Assembly: GCF_010731575.1 (NCBI RefSeq)
Contig: NZ_AP022617.1
Location: 4,898,001-4,962,000 of the forward strand
DNA: 64,000 bases
Source of the DNA: Mycolicibacterium monacense
Lineage (GTDB): Bacteria; Actinomycetota; Actinomycetes; Mycobacteriales; Mycobacteriaceae
Direction of reading: 5' to 3'
Shown here in pieces: positions 45,478 to 54,785 of the stretch. The notes beneath the pieces are model-generated. The model saw nothing but the letters and a program-made list of their open reading frames with translations. It was not told the origin of the DNA and did no database searches. Every line of letters begins with the position of its first letter. The stretch's first letter is position 1. The position numbers were made by a program, and so were the translations under genes.

Positions 45478-46083
45478 GTGGCGCAGTCAGAGGATCCGGA
45501 GGACTTCATCGCTCCCGCGGCACAGCGGGTGCGCGCGGGGACGCTGTTGCTCGCCAACACCGATCTGCTGGAGCCGACCTTCCGGCGCAGCGTCATCTAC
45601 ATCGTCGAACACAACGACGGCGGAACCCTCGGGGTGGTGCTGAACCGGCCGAGCGAGACGGCGGTCTACAACGTGCTGCCGCAGTGGGCGAAGCTGGCCG
45701 CCAAACCCAAGACGATGTTCATCGGCGGGCCGGTGAAGCGCGATGCCGCGCTGTGCCTGGCCACCCTGCGGGCGGGTGTGGAGGCCGCCGGTGTGCCGGG
45801 GTTGCGGCACGTGCAGGGACGCATGGTGATGGTCGATCTCGACGCGGACCCCGAACCGCTGGCCCCGGCGCTCGAGGGCGTGCGGATCTTCGCCGGCTAC
45901 TCCGGCTGGACCATCGGCCAGCTCGAGGGTGAGATCGAGCGCGACGACTGGATCGTGTTGTCGGCGTTGCCTTCCGACGTGCTCATCGAGCCGCGGGTGG
46001 ATCTGTGGGCGCGGGTGCTGCGTCGTCAGCCGCTACCGTTGTCGCTGTTGGCGACCCATCCGATCGACGTCAGCCGCAACTAG
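45478..46083 (+). CDS. yqgE: YqgE/AlgH-family protein (UPF0301, Rv0038-like)
   Basis: A 201-residue protein with the family core: GTLLLANTDLLEPTFRRSVI, VIYIVEHNDGGTLGVVLNRP, GGPVKRDAALCL and GYSGWTIGQLEGEIERDDW. It is near-identical in pattern to Rv0038. The GTG at 45478 seven bases after CATGAT suggests a leaderless message and matches the recalled start of its relatives; ATGs at 45466 and 45469 are alternatives. The function is not established. Confidence 0.9.
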   Translation: MAQSEDPEDFIAPAAQRVRAGTLLLANTDLLEPTFRRSVIYIVEHNDGGTLGVVLNRPSETAVYNVLPQWAKLAAKPKTMFIGGPVKRDAALCLATLRAGVEAAGVPGLRHVQGRMVMVDLDADPEPLAPALEGVRIFAGYSGWTIGQLEGEIERDDWIVLSALPSDVLIEPRVDLWARVLRRQPLPLSLLATHPIDVSRN

Positions 46084-46084
46084 T

Positions 46085-46444
46085 TCAGCGGCAGGACAGC
46101 ACGCAGCTGGCGCACGAGCCCGCGCAGTCGGCGTCGGCACCCGCCGCCGCTTGGGCAGCCTCGGTGCGGGCGACCACCTTCGCGCTCTGCCAGCAGCCCG
46201 CCGCGACCGTCGCGACCGCCCCGACTCCGCACGCGATCACCGCGAGCACACCGGTCTCGGGCGGGGCCGCCAGCGCCACCACGCCACCGGCCGCCAGCAT
46301 CACCGAGGCCGCGAGCTGGGTCGGCGCCACCGCCCGCAGAATCTGCTGACGGGGATCGGCCGAACGCGGCCGCGTCAGCAGCCACAGCCCGAGGCCGGCG
46401 ACCGCGACGGCGGCACACAGGCACAGCACCGCAACGAAGACCAT
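46085..46444 (-). CDS. Small membrane protein with Cys-rich tail (Rv0039c-like)
   Basis: A 119-residue protein with three hydrophobic helices (about 1-22, 42-60 and 64-84) and a C-terminal cysteine cluster (DCAGSCASCVLSCR) that could bind metal or form disulfides. It corresponds to Rv0039c, which is of unknown function. It converges with yqgE one base apart. Confidence 0.75.
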   Translation of the reverse strand: MVFVAVLCLCAAVAVAGLGLWLLTRPRSADPRQQILRAVAPTQLAASVMLAAGGVVALAAPPETGVLAVIACGVGAVATVAAGCWQSAKVVARTEAAQAAAGADADCAGSCASCVLSCR

Positions 46445-46479
46445 GGGTCACAAGAATACGAGGCGGGGTTCGGGGTCGC

Positions 46480-46507
46480 CCCCCGGGCGCCAGGCTTCGC
46501 CCGGGGG
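46480..46507 (-). terminator. Terminator of the mtc28-like gene
   Basis: CCCCCGGGCG (46480-46489) and CGCCCGGGGG (46498-46507) form a perfect 10-bp stem, 8 bases past the stop at 46516. Confidence 0.75.
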
Positions 46508-46515
46508 ACGGCGTA

Positions 46516-47409
46516 TCAGGGCTGCCCGAGGGGCTGGGGCAGCGGAGCCAGCCCGGGTGCCAGCGGTGCCGCCGGGGCCGGTGGTGGCGGGGCGACGGCG
46601 GGCTGCGCGGTGGGTGAGGTCACCTTGAACCCGGTGACGATCGCATCGGTGGCGTCCGCGGCCGGGACGGCCTGGTCGACGGTGGTCGTCACCGCCAGCG
46701 ACACCAGGTAGCGGTCCGGCCCGGAGGATGCGATGACGTGCCTGCGTGAGGTGTTCAGCGTCATCGAGTTCTCGCGGTAGGTGCCCTCGATGAGCGAGGA
46801 CGGCATCCCGTTGTAGGGCGCCAGCGACGCGTCGGTGGACCGCCACGCCGGCAGCGCCTGGCTGTCGATGAACCCGTGGCTGATGGCCTCGTCGGGGTTG
46901 AAGTCGCCGATCAGCTTGTACACCTTGAGCTGTGCGTTCGACGAGTACAGCCCGTCACCGCCGACGCGGTCGGCGATCACGGCGAACGCCTCGGGGACGT
47001 TGGGGTCGGGGATGTAGGCCCAGCCACGCGGCATCGGCAATGTGATGTTGAGCGCGTTGAAGTCGCGGGCCACCTGCGGCTGCATGGCGACGTTCTTGGC
47101 CTTGAAGAACTCGGCGATCGTGCCCGAGGAGGCGGGCAGGATGGTCGGGGCCGGTGGTGCGACCGCAGCGGGCGCCGTGCCCGCGCTGGGGCTGATCACG
47201 GCACCCGGGATCCCCCGGGTCGTCGCCGACTCCGGCACCGCTGCCGGTGCCGCGGCGGGGGCGACGGACACCGCGACGGGGCCGGGTACCGGGGGTTGAG
47301 GGAAGACGGGTTCTGCCGTGGCGGTCGCTCCGGCGAAGCCGACCAGTCCGGCCACGCCCGCAGCCACACCTCCTGCCAGAACCCGCCAGTGACGGGCTTT
47401 CTCGATCAT
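46516..47409 (-). CDS. Proline-rich secreted protein (Mtc28/LpqN family)
   Basis: A 297-residue exported protein. A signal peptide (about 1-31; VLAGGVAAGVAGLVGFAGAT followed by ATAEP) and a Pro/Ala-rich stretch (32-90) precede the LpqN/Mtc28 domain (about 95-265; LPMPRGWAYIPDPNVPEAFA). A Pro-rich tail closes the protein. It corresponds to Rv0040c (Mtc28), a secreted antigen of unknown function. The ATG at 47409 has AGAAGGA upstream; the longer frame lacks one. Confidence 0.88.
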   Translation of the reverse strand: MIEKARHWRVLAGGVAAGVAGLVGFAGATATAEPVFPQPPVPGPVAVSVAPAAAPAAVPESATTRGIPGAVISPSAGTAPAAVAPPAPTILPASSGTIAEFFKAKNVAMQPQVARDFNALNITLPMPRGWAYIPDPNVPEAFAVIADRVGGDGLYSSNAQLKVYKLIGDFNPDEAISHGFIDSQALPAWRSTDASLAPYNGMPSSLIEGTYRENSMTLNTSRRHVIASSGPDRYLVSLAVTTTVDQAVPAADATDAIVTGFKVTSPTAQPAVAPPPPAPAAPLAPGLAPLPQPLGQP

Positions 47410-47617
47410 CGACAGTCCTTCTCCCGTGGTGGTTGGGCTCGTCACGCCCTGAGGTCAGGCGCCGACTGTATCCACGCCGCACGGGGGGTAACCAGGGCTG
47501 GAACCGAGCTGGGATCAAGCCCTGACTTCGCCGCAACGCAACCGATATCGAGCCGTGTCCTCGAGGGCCGACGGACGGGCCCGAACTCGGCCGAAACGCT
47601 CCTTATACCCTGGTGAG

Positions 47618-50470
47618 GTGACCGAAACCCCGACCGCCCAGCCCGACCGGGCCGCTGATGCCGACACCCCGCAGCACCGCTACACCGCTGAGCTCGCCGG
47701 GCAGATCGAGGGCGCGTGGCAGCAGACGTGGGCGGTCGAGGGCACCTTCAACGTGCCCAATCCGGTCGGTGAGCTGGCCCCGCCGGACGGCACGGTGCCC
47801 GCCGACAAGATGTTCGTCCAGGACATGTTCCCGTACCCGTCGGGGGAGGGTCTGCACGTCGGACATCCGCTGGGCTACATCGCCACCGACGTGTACGCGC
47901 GCTACTACCGGATGACGGGGCGCAACGTGTTGCACGCGTTGGGGTTCGACGCGTTCGGTCTGCCCGCCGAGCAGTACGCGGTGCAGACCGGCACCCATCC
48001 GCGGACCCGTACCGAGGCCAACATCGTCAACTTCCGCCGCCAGCTGGGCCGGCTGGGGCTCGGCCACGACACGCGACGCAGCTTCTCCACCACCGACGTC
48101 GACTTCTACACCTGGACGCAGTGGATCTTCCTGCAGATCTACAACGCCTGGTTCGACCGTGACGCGAACAGGGCGCGACCGATCGCCGAGCTGATCGGCG
48201 AGTTCGAGTCCGGGGTCCGCACCCTCGACGACGGTAGGCCGTGGTCGGAGCTGAGCGCCGGCGAGCGCGCCGACGTGGTCGACTCCTATCGGCTGGTCTA
48301 CCGCGCCGACTCGATGGTCAACTGGTGCCCCGGGCTGGGCACCGTGCTGGCCAACGAGGAGGTCACCGCCGACGGCCGCAGCGACCGCGGCAACTTCCCG
48401 GTGTTCCGGAAACGCCTGCGGCAGTGGATGATGCGCATCACCGCCTACTCCGACCGCCTGCTCGAAGACCTCGAGGTGCTGGACTGGCCGGACAAGGTCA
48501 AGACGATGCAGCGCAACTGGATCGGCCGCTCGACCGGCGCCAGCGTGCAGTTCGGCACGGACGCCGGCGACATCGAGGTGTTCACCACCCGTCCCGACAC
48601 CCTTTTCGGCGCGACGTATCTGGTGCTGGCGCCCGAACATCCGCTCGTCGAGCAGTTGGCGGCCGAGCAGTGGCCCGACGATGTGGACGGCCGGTGGACG
48701 TTCGGTGCGACGACCCCGCGCGAGGCGGTCGCCGCCTACCGCGCGTCGATCGCCGCGAAGAGCGACCTGGAGCGCCAGGAGAACAAGACCAAGACCGGCG
48801 CGTTCCTGGGCGCGTACGCCACGAATCCCGCCAACGGACAACAGGTTCCGATCTTCATCGCCGACTACGTGCTGATCGGCTACGGAACCGGCGCGATCAT
48901 GGCGGTGCCCGGCCACGACCAGCGGGACTGGGAGTTCGCGCACGAGTTCGGGCTGCCGGTCGTCGAGGTGATCTCCGGCGGAGACATCAGCGAGGCGGCC
49001 TACGCCGGTGACGGCCTGCTGGTGAACTCCGATTACCTCGACGGGCTGGACGTGGCGGCGGCGAAGGCGGCGATCACCGATCGGCTGGTCGCCGACGGCC
49101 GCGGCCGGGCGCGCGTCGAATACAAGCTGCGCGACTGGCTTTTCGCGCGCCAGCGGTACTGGGGTGAGCCGTTCCCGATCGTCTACGACAGCGACGGTCG
49201 TCCGCATCCGCTGCCGGAGTCCGCACTGCCGGTGGAGCTTCCGGACGTCCCGGACTACTCGCCGGTGCTGTTCGACCCGGACGACGCGGACAGCGAACCG
49301 AATCCGCCGTTGAACAAGGCGACTGATTGGGTGCACGTCGAACTCGATCTCGGTGACGGTCTGCAGACCTACACCCGCGACACCAACGTGATGCCGCAGT
49401 GGGCGGGCAGCTCCTGGTACGAGCTGCGCTACACCGATCCGCTGAACAAAGAAGCGTTGTGCGCCAAGGAGAACGAGGCCTACTGGATGGGGCCCCGGCC
49501 GGCCGAGCACGGCCCCGACGACCCCGGCGGCGTGGACCTCTACGTCGGCGGTGTCGAGCACGCCGTGCTGCACCTGCTGTACTCGCGGTTCTGGCACAAG
49601 GTGCTCTACGACCTGGGCCACGTCAGCTCGCGGGAGCCCTACCGGCGCCTGGTCAACCAGGGCTACATCCAGGCGTTCGCCTACACCGATTCGCGGGGGT
49701 CGTACGTGCCGGCCGCCGAGGTCGTCGAGCGGGACGGGAAGTTCTGGTTCGAAGGTGCGGAGGTCTTCCAGGAGTTCGGCAAGATCGGTAAGAGCCTGAA
49801 GAACTCGGTGTCGCCGGACGAGATCTGCGACAACTACGGCGCCGACACGCTGCGGGTCTACGAGATGTCGATGGGTCCGCTCGAGGCGTCGCGGCCGTGG
49901 GCCACCAAGGACGTCGTCGGCGCGCACCGGTTCCTGCAGCGGGTGTGGCGACTGGTGGTCGACGAGCAGAGCGGTGCGGTGCGGGTGGCCAATCACGAGG
50001 CGCTCGACACCGACACCCTGCGCGCGCTGCACCGCACCGTCGCGGGGGTGTCGGAAGACTATGCGGCGCTTCGCAACAACACCGCGGCGGCCAAGCTGAT
50101 CGAGTACACCAACCACCTGACGAAGGAGGGGGTGACGGCTCGGGCGGCCATCGAACCGCTGGTGTTGATGGTCGCGCCGCTGGCGCCGCATCTGGCCGAG
50201 GAACTGTGGCGGCGGCTGGGGCACGACACGTCGCTGGCGCACGGTCCGTTCCCGGTGGCCGACCCGCAGTATCTGGTGACCGACACCGTCGAGTACCCGG
50301 TGCAGGTCAACGGGAAGGTGCGCAGCCGGATCACAGTCGACGCCGATGCCGGCAAGGACACGCTCGAGGCGGCGGCGCTGGCCGACGAGAAGGTGCAGGC
50401 GTTCCTCAACGGGGCGACGCCGAAGAAGGTGATCGTCGTCCCGGGCCGCCTGGTCAACCTCGTCGTGTAG
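47618..50470 (+). CDS. leuS: Leucyl-tRNA synthetase
   Basis: A 950-residue class I synthetase. The HIGH motif appears as [15 protein letters not shown] (about 67-81), the editing domain as [14 protein letters not shown], and KMSKS as [15 protein letters not shown]. It charges tRNA-Leu. A GTG start about eight bases after TATACC suggests a leaderless message. Its stop codon abuts the palindromic repeat at 50471. Confidence 0.97.
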   Translation: MTETPTAQPDRAADADTPQHRYTAELAGQIEGAWQQTWAVEGTFNVPNPVGELAPPDGTVPADKMFVQDMFPYPSGEGLHVGHPLGYIATDVYARYYRMTGRNVLHALGFDAFGLPAEQYAVQTGTHPRTRTEANIVNFRRQLGRLGLGHDTRRSFSTTDVDFYTWTQWIFLQIYNAWFDRDANRARPIAELIGEFESGVRTLDDGRPWSELSAGERADVVDSYRLVYRADSMVNWCPGLGTVLANEEVTADGRSDRGNFPVFRKRLRQWMMRITAYSDRLLEDLEVLDWPDKVKTMQRNWIGRSTGASVQFGTDAGDIEVFTTRPDTLFGATYLVLAPEHPLVEQLAAEQWPDDVDGRWTFGATTPREAVAAYRASIAAKSDLERQENKTKTGAFLGAYATNPANGQQVPIFIADYVLIGYGTGAIMAVPGHDQRDWEFAHEFGLPVVEVISGGDISEAAYAGDGLLVNSDYLDGLDVAAAKAAITDRLVADGRGRARVEYKLRDWLFARQRYWGEPFPIVYDSDGRPHPLPESALPVELPDVPDYSPVLFDPDDADSEPNPPLNKATDWVHVELDLGDGLQTYTRDTNVMPQWAGSSWYELRYTDPLNKEALCAKENEAYWMGPRPAEHGPDDPGGVDLYVGGVEHAVLHLLYSRFWHKVLYDLGHVSSREPYRRLVNQGYIQAFAYTDSRGSYVPAAEVVERDGKFWFEGAEVFQEFGKIGKSLKNSVSPDEICDNYGADTLRVYEMSMGPLEASRPWATKDVVGAHRFLQRVWRLVVDEQSGAVRVANHEALDTDTLRALHRTVAGVSEDYAALRNNTAAAKLIEYTNHLTKEGVTARAAIEPLVLMVAPLAPHLAEELWRRLGHDTSLAHGPFPVADPQYLVTDTVEYPVQVNGKVRSRITVDADAGKDTLEAAALADEKVQAFLNGATPKKVIVVPGRLVNLVV

Positions 50471-50520
50471 CGATTTCGGCGTGCTGGGTCGCGCTGGGCG
50501 CGACCGCGCACGCCGAAATC
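50471..50520. repeat. Palindromic repeat R1 (terminator-like)
   Basis: The 13-bp stem GATTTCGGCGTGC/GCACGCCGAAATC encloses a second stem GGTCGCGC/GCGCGACC. It starts one base after the leuS stop. The reverse complement of the copy at 51409-51459 differs from it at only about three positions. Confidence 0.85.
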
Positions 50521-50564
50521 ACCTCGGCGGGAACCGTGCGGCCGCCGGCGCCGTCCTTTGACAT

Positions 50565-51422
50565 GTGCTCGCGGATTACCTTCGTAGACACGACGGTGTC
50601 GTAAACCTCGACCAGGCCCGGCGGGCCGGATTCGACAAGCACGCCGTCGACCGGAAGGTTCGTTCGGGCGAGTGGCGTCGGTGTTGGCGTGGCGTGTACT
50701 TCGTCGACGATCGTCCGTTCACCGACGCCGCCCGGGTGCGGGCACTCGTCTGGAGCTATGGGCGTGACGCCGTGGGTAGCGCGCTGACGGCCGCCTGGTG
50801 GCACGGCTTCTCACGGTTCTGTCCGGAGATCGTCGATGTCACGGTGCCTCGCAACAGCAACGGGCGTGTGCCTCCCGGTTCACGGGTGCGACGACGCGAT
50901 CTCGCCGGCGACGACGTCGCAGTGAGCCGCGGTCTGCGCGTGACGGCAGCTCCACTGACGGCCATCGAAGCCGCGGTTCGAATCCGCGGCGGCGCCAAGA
51001 TCGTCGACCGGGCGCTGCAGAACGACATCGAACTGCGCGAACTCTGGCTCGCACATCTGCGCAACAAGGGCCGTTACGGCTCACCGGCAGCGCGAATCTT
51101 GTTGCAGGCCGCCGACACCGGTGCGCACTCCGAGGCGGAACGGCTTTTCGTCCGGCTCCTCGACCAGGCCGGCATCACCGGATGGCGGACGAACCATCCC
51201 GTCGGCGGCTACGTCGTCGACGTGGCGTTCCTCGCCGCCAAGGTGGCTGTCGAGATCGACGGGTTGGCGTTTCACAGCGACTCCGAAGACTTCCAGAAGG
51301 ACCGCGTCCGGCAGAACGCCATCACGCTGCTGGGCTGGCAGGTGCTCAGGTTCACCTGGCTGGACCTCACCGAGTATCCCGATCGGGTGATCGCGGTCCT
51401 GCGCACCGCGATTTCGGCGTGA
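50565..51422 (+). CDS. AbiEi-N-like/DUF559 endonuclease-fold protein
   Basis: A 285-residue protein. The N-terminal part (about 1-110) has the winged-helix look of AbiEi-type antitoxin domains (GVVNLDQARRAGFDKHAVDR then GEWRRCWRGVYFV). The C-terminal DUF559 domain (about 185-282; HSEAERLFVRLLDQAGI, VDVAFLAAKVAVEIDG and QVLRFTWLDL) belongs to the VSR-like/PD-(D/E)XK fold, with an active-site-like D-x-E...E pattern. It lies between two inverted copies of a palindromic repeat, and its stop codon falls inside the second. Such genes are often mobile or defence-associated. The GTG start has no clear Shine-Dalgarno sequence. Confidence 0.78.
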   Translation: MLADYLRRHDGVVNLDQARRAGFDKHAVDRKVRSGEWRRCWRGVYFVDDRPFTDAARVRALVWSYGRDAVGSALTAAWWHGFSRFCPEIVDVTVPRNSNGRVPPGSRVRRRDLAGDDVAVSRGLRVTAAPLTAIEAAVRIRGGAKIVDRALQNDIELRELWLAHLRNKGRYGSPAARILLQAADTGAHSEAERLFVRLLDQAGITGWRTNHPVGGYVVDVAFLAAKVAVEIDGLAFHSDSEDFQKDRVRQNAITLLGWQVLRFTWLDLTEYPDRVIAVLRTAISA

Positions 51423-51459
51423 GCAGTCGCGCTCAGCGCGACCCAGCACGCCGAAATCG
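51409..51459. repeat. Palindromic repeat R2 (inverted copy of R1)
   Basis: The stem CGATTTCGGCGTG/CACGCCGAAATCG overlaps the end of the DUF559 gene (its stop TGA is in the repeat) and stops just short of the SDR gene's 3' end. It is 47 of 50 bases identical to R1 in reverse orientation. Confidence 0.85.
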
Positions 51460-51462
51460 CAA

Positions 51463-52131
51463 CTATCGGGGGCGGACGATCACCTCGTGGATGTGCGCAT
51501 CGGCGGGAGCGTTGACCGCGTCGGCCGTCACCTTGGCGACGGTCTCCGCGCTGAGGAAGTCGGCCGGGTTGTAGTCCCGCCCCTCGTAGGCCCGAAGGTC
51601 CTGCTGCATCTCCGTCGCGATCCGGCCCGGATGCACGGAGGTGACCCGCAGACCGGCCTCGTCGTTGCGCAGTGAGTCGGCGAACGCGCGCAGCGCGAAC
51701 TTGCTCGCCGAATACGACGCCAGGCCGGGGGAGGCGTTGATCCCCGACCCCGAGTTGATGAACACCACCTGCCCGTCCGGGGCCGCCCGCAGCGCAGGCA
51801 ACAACGCCAGCGTGAGCGCGACGGCGCCGATCACGTTGACGTTCATCGTGGCCCGCCACTCGTCGACGGTGGATTCGGCGACGCGCGCCGGATAGGCGAC
51901 ACCGGCATTGTGGATCAGCACGTCGAGTTCGACGATCGGCTCGACGGCGGCCGGGATCGTGTCGACGTCGTCGAAGTCGATCTCCCAGGTGGTGGCGCCG
52001 AGGCGCTGCGCGACCTCGTCGAGTTGCGCGGACGGCCGGCCGGCGAGGAACAACGTGTGGGTGGGCGCCAGCGCGGTGGCGATGGCCGCCCCGAGGCCGC
52101 GGCTGGCGCCTGTGATCATCGCGGTCGGCAT
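51463..52131 (-). CDS. Short-chain dehydrogenase/reductase
   Basis: A 222-residue SDR. The cofactor motif TGASRGLGAAIA (about 7-18), NAGVAYPARV, and the catalytic Ser...Tyr-x3-Lys (INSGSGIN and YSASKFALRAF) are present. Substrate unknown. The ATG at 52131 gives the ordinary SDR length; a far longer in-frame extension overlaps the next gene and is not coding. It is divergent from the hydrolase gene, 54 bp apart. Confidence 0.9.
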   Translation of the reverse strand: MPTAMITGASRGLGAAIATALAPTHTLFLAGRPSAQLDEVAQRLGATTWEIDFDDVDTIPAAVEPIVELDVLIHNAGVAYPARVAESTVDEWRATMNVNVIGAVALTLALLPALRAAPDGQVVFINSGSGINASPGLASYSASKFALRAFADSLRNDEAGLRVTSVHPGRIATEMQQDLRAYEGRDYNPADFLSAETVAKVTADAVNAPADAHIHEVIVRPR

Positions 52132-52185
52132 GTCGCCAACCCTACCGACCTGCGCGAAACGCATTGCCGTCGCATGATTGGACTG

Positions 52186-53526
52186 ATGCCACACGACCCC
52201 AGCTTCGCGCCCACGCAACTCGCGGCCCGCGCCGCGTACCTCCTGCGCGGTAACGACCTGGGCGCGATGACCACCGCGGCGCCCCTGCTGTACCCGCACA
52301 TGTGGAGCTGGGATGCCGCGTTCGTGGCGATCGGGCTGGCGCCGTTGAGCGTCGAGCGTGCGGTCGTCGAACTCGACACGTTGCTCTCCGCACAGTGGCG
52401 CAACGGGATGATCCCGCACATCGTGTTCGCCAACGGGGTCGACGGATACTTCCCGGGCCCCGCCCGCTGGGCGACGTCCGCCCTGGCGGCCGACTCCCCG
52501 CGCACCCGCCACACCTCCGGGATCACCCAGCCGCCCGTGCACGCGATCGCCGTACAGCGCATCCTCGACCACGCCCGCACCAGGGGCCGGTCGACCCGCC
52601 AGGTGGCCGAGGCCTTCCTCGACCGGCGCTGGGGGGATCTGGTGCGCTGGCACCGCTGGCTGGCCGAATGCCGCGACCAGAACGGCCGCGGCCGCATCAC
52701 GCTCTATCACGGGTGGGAGTCCGGCATGGACAACTCCCCGCGGTGGGATGCCGCCTACGCCAACGTGATTCCGGGTGCGGTGCCGGAATATCAGCGCGAG
52801 GACAACAAGATCAACACCGACGCCACCCAGCGGCCGTCCGATCACGAGTACGACCGCTACCTGTGGTTGCTCGAGGAGATGAAATCCGCCCGCTACGACG
52901 ATCATCTGCTGCCGAAGGTGATGAGTTTCGCCGTCGAGGACGTGTTCGTCTCGGCGATCTTCTCGGTGGCCTGTCAGGTGCTCGCCGAGATCGGGGAGGA
53001 CTACAAACGCCCCAACGCCGACGTGCGTGACCTGTACGCGTGGGCCGAGCGGTTCCGCGCCGGCGTCATCGAGACCACCGACCAACGCACCGGCGCGGCA
53101 AGGGATTTCGACGTCCGCACGGAGAAGTGGGTGGCCACCGAGACCGTCGCGCAGTTCGCCCCGCTGTTGTGCGGCGGCCTGCCGCACCACCGGGAGCGGG
53201 CGCTGCTGCGCCTGCTGGAGGGGCCACGGTTCTGCGGGCATCCCGACCTCAGATACGCGTGCATCCCCTCGACGTCGCCGGTGTCACGCGACTTCCGGCC
53301 GCGGGAGTACTGGCGCGGCCCGGTCTGGCCGGTGATGACGTGGCTGTTCGCCTGGTGCTTCGCCCGGCGCGGGTGGGCCGAACGGGCCAGGGTGCTACGG
53401 CACGAGGGGCTTCGCCAGGCCAGCGACGGCACCTTCGCCGAGTACTACGAACCGTTCACCGGCGAACCGCTGGGCAGCATGCAGCAGTCGTGGACCGCCG
53501 CGGCGGTACTGGACTGGCTGGGCTAG
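52186..53526 (+). CDS. ggh: Glucosylglycerate hydrolase (GH63)
   Basis: A 446-residue GH63-type hydrolase. It is clearly the glucosylglycerate hydrolase of rapid growers: MPHDPSFAPTQLAARAAYLL, then PLLYPHMWSWDAAFVAIGLA, with the acid Asp182 in WESGMDNSPRW and the base Glu419 in FAEYYEP, positions reported for the M. hassiacum enzyme. It frees glucose and glycerate from glucosylglycerate, a nitrogen-stress solute, on recovery. The ATG lies seven bases after CATGAT, hinting at a leaderless message. Confidence 0.95.
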   Translation: MPHDPSFAPTQLAARAAYLLRGNDLGAMTTAAPLLYPHMWSWDAAFVAIGLAPLSVERAVVELDTLLSAQWRNGMIPHIVFANGVDGYFPGPARWATSALAADSPRTRHTSGITQPPVHAIAVQRILDHARTRGRSTRQVAEAFLDRRWGDLVRWHRWLAECRDQNGRGRITLYHGWESGMDNSPRWDAAYANVIPGAVPEYQREDNKINTDATQRPSDHEYDRYLWLLEEMKSARYDDHLLPKVMSFAVEDVFVSAIFSVACQVLAEIGEDYKRPNADVRDLYAWAERFRAGVIETTDQRTGAARDFDVRTEKWVATETVAQFAPLLCGGLPHHRERALLRLLEGPRFCGHPDLRYACIPSTSPVSRDFRPREYWRGPVWPVMTWLFAWCFARRGWAERARVLRHEGLRQASDGTFAEYYEPFTGEPLGSMQQSWTAAAVLDWLG

Positions 53527-53529
53527 CGC

Positions 53530-53988
53530 CTAGTCCTGGTGCTGTTCGGCGAGGCGTTCCAGAGGTGCCAACGCCTTGGCCAGCGTGTCGAGTTCCTCGT
53601 CGCTGAGCTTCGACAAAAGCGTGGCCAGGTGTGCGCGGCGGGTGGCCAGCGCCTCGCGGTGCTGCACCAGACCCTCGGGGGTGACCTCGACGAGCACCGC
53701 CCGCAGGTCCGAGGGGTCACGGGAACGTTTGACCAGGCCGAGCTTCTCGAGCCGGCGGATCGCCACGGTGGTGGTGGGGGTGCGGACGCGTTCGTGCGCG
53801 GCCAGCTCGGTCATCCGGATCGGGCCGCAGTCCAGCAGCGTCAGCAGGATCGACAGCTGGGCCAGGGTGAGGTCGCCGCCCTCGGCACCCCGGTTGACGT
53901 CGCCTCGGCGCAGGACGGAGAACACCTTCGACAACACACGCTGGAGCTCACCTGCGAGCTCGGTGACCTGCGTCTGTGTCTCGACCAT
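53530..53988 (-). CDS. MarR-family regulator (Rv0042c-like)
   Basis: A 152-residue winged-helix regulator: LTLAQLSILLTLLDCGPIRM, then ELAAHERVRTPTTTVAIRRL and EKLGLVKRSRDPSDLRAVLV (recognition helix and wing), with helical dimerisation ends. It corresponds to Rv0042c. The ATG at 53988 is chosen; an extension to 54045 overlaps the ABC gene. Confidence 0.9.
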   Translation of the reverse strand: MVETQTQVTELAGELQRVLSKVFSVLRRGDVNRGAEGGDLTLAQLSILLTLLDCGPIRMTELAAHERVRTPTTTVAIRRLEKLGLVKRSRDPSDLRAVLVEVTPEGLVQHREALATRRAHLATLLSKLSDEELDTLAKALAPLERLAEQHQD

Positions 53989-54041
53989 AGTTCGCCAGTC
54001 TAACGTGTCGGGGCCTGCCGTTTTGGCTTTGGCCGTTAAAT

Positions 54042-54785
54042 TCACAACACCTGCGACAGGAACCTCTGGAGCCGGTCGGTCTGGGCCGCATCGAAGATCT
54101 GTTGCGGCGGTCCGGCCTCGACGACCTGGCCCTGATCCATGAACACCACCGAGTCCGCGGTCGACCGGGCGAAGCCCATCTCGTGGGTGACCACCACCAT
54201 GGTCATCCCGTCCGCGGCGAGCTCGGCCATCAGCGCGAGGATGCCCTTGACCAGTTCGGGGTCCAGCGCCGAGGTGGCCTCGTCGAAGAACATGATCTGC
54301 GGTGACATCGCGAGGGCGCGGGCGATCGCGACCCGCTGCTGCTGACCGCCGGACAGCGTGCCGGGCCGGACCTCGGCCTTCTGGCGCAGTCCGACGCGGT
54401 CGAGTTGGGCCAGGCCGAGTTCGCGGGCCTGATCGGCGGGCAGCCGTTTGAGCTTGCGCGGGGCCAGCGTCACGTTGTCGAGCACGCTGCGGTGGGGGAA
54501 GAGGTTGAACTGCTGGAACACCATGCCGATCCGCTGCCGCAGCTCGTCGGGGTTGTCCTTGAGCACCGAGCGCCCGTCGAGCAGGATGTCGCCGCGGTCG
54601 GGTTCGTAGAGCCGGTTCAGCGTCCGCAGCAGGGTCGACTTCCCCGAGCCCGACGGTCCGATGACCGCCGCGGTGGTTCCGGCCGGCACGTCGATGTCGA
54701 CGCCGCGCAGCACCTTGTTGGGCCCGAACGCAACGTGGATGTCGTTGGCGCTCAGGGAGACCGGATCGACGGATGTGTCGGCCAT
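54042..54785 (-). CDS. Amino-acid ABC transporter ATPase (GlnQ-type)
   Basis: A 247-residue ATPase. Walker A GPSGSGKSTLLRTL, Q-loop VFQQFNLFPH, signature LSGGQQQRVAIARAL and Walker B QIMFFDEATSALDPE place it in the polar amino acid (GlnQ/HisP) subfamily. Its ATG shares a base with the stop of the upstream fusion (TGATG), so the two are one operon. Confidence 0.95.
   Translation of the reverse strand: MADTSVDPVSLSANDIHVAFGPNKVLRGVDIDVPAGTTAAVIGPSGSGKSTLLRTLNRLYEPDRGDILLDGRSVLKDNPDELRQRIGMVFQQFNLFPHRSVLDNVTLAPRKLKRLPADQARELGLAQLDRVGLRQKAEVRPGTLSGGQQQRVAIARALAMSPQIMFFDEATSALDPELVKGILALMAELAADGMTMVVVTHEMGFARSTADSVVFMDQGQVVEAGPPQQIFDAAQTDRLQRFLSQVL

Noticed and set aside
47410..47617. T-box leader for leuS
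   Set aside because: No T-box sequence or stem structure is seen; the promoter appears to give a nearly leaderless message.
47603..50242. 879-codon open frame on the minus strand across leuS
   Set aside because: It is the antisense shadow of leuS. High GC keeps such frames open; leuS motifs are all on the plus strand.
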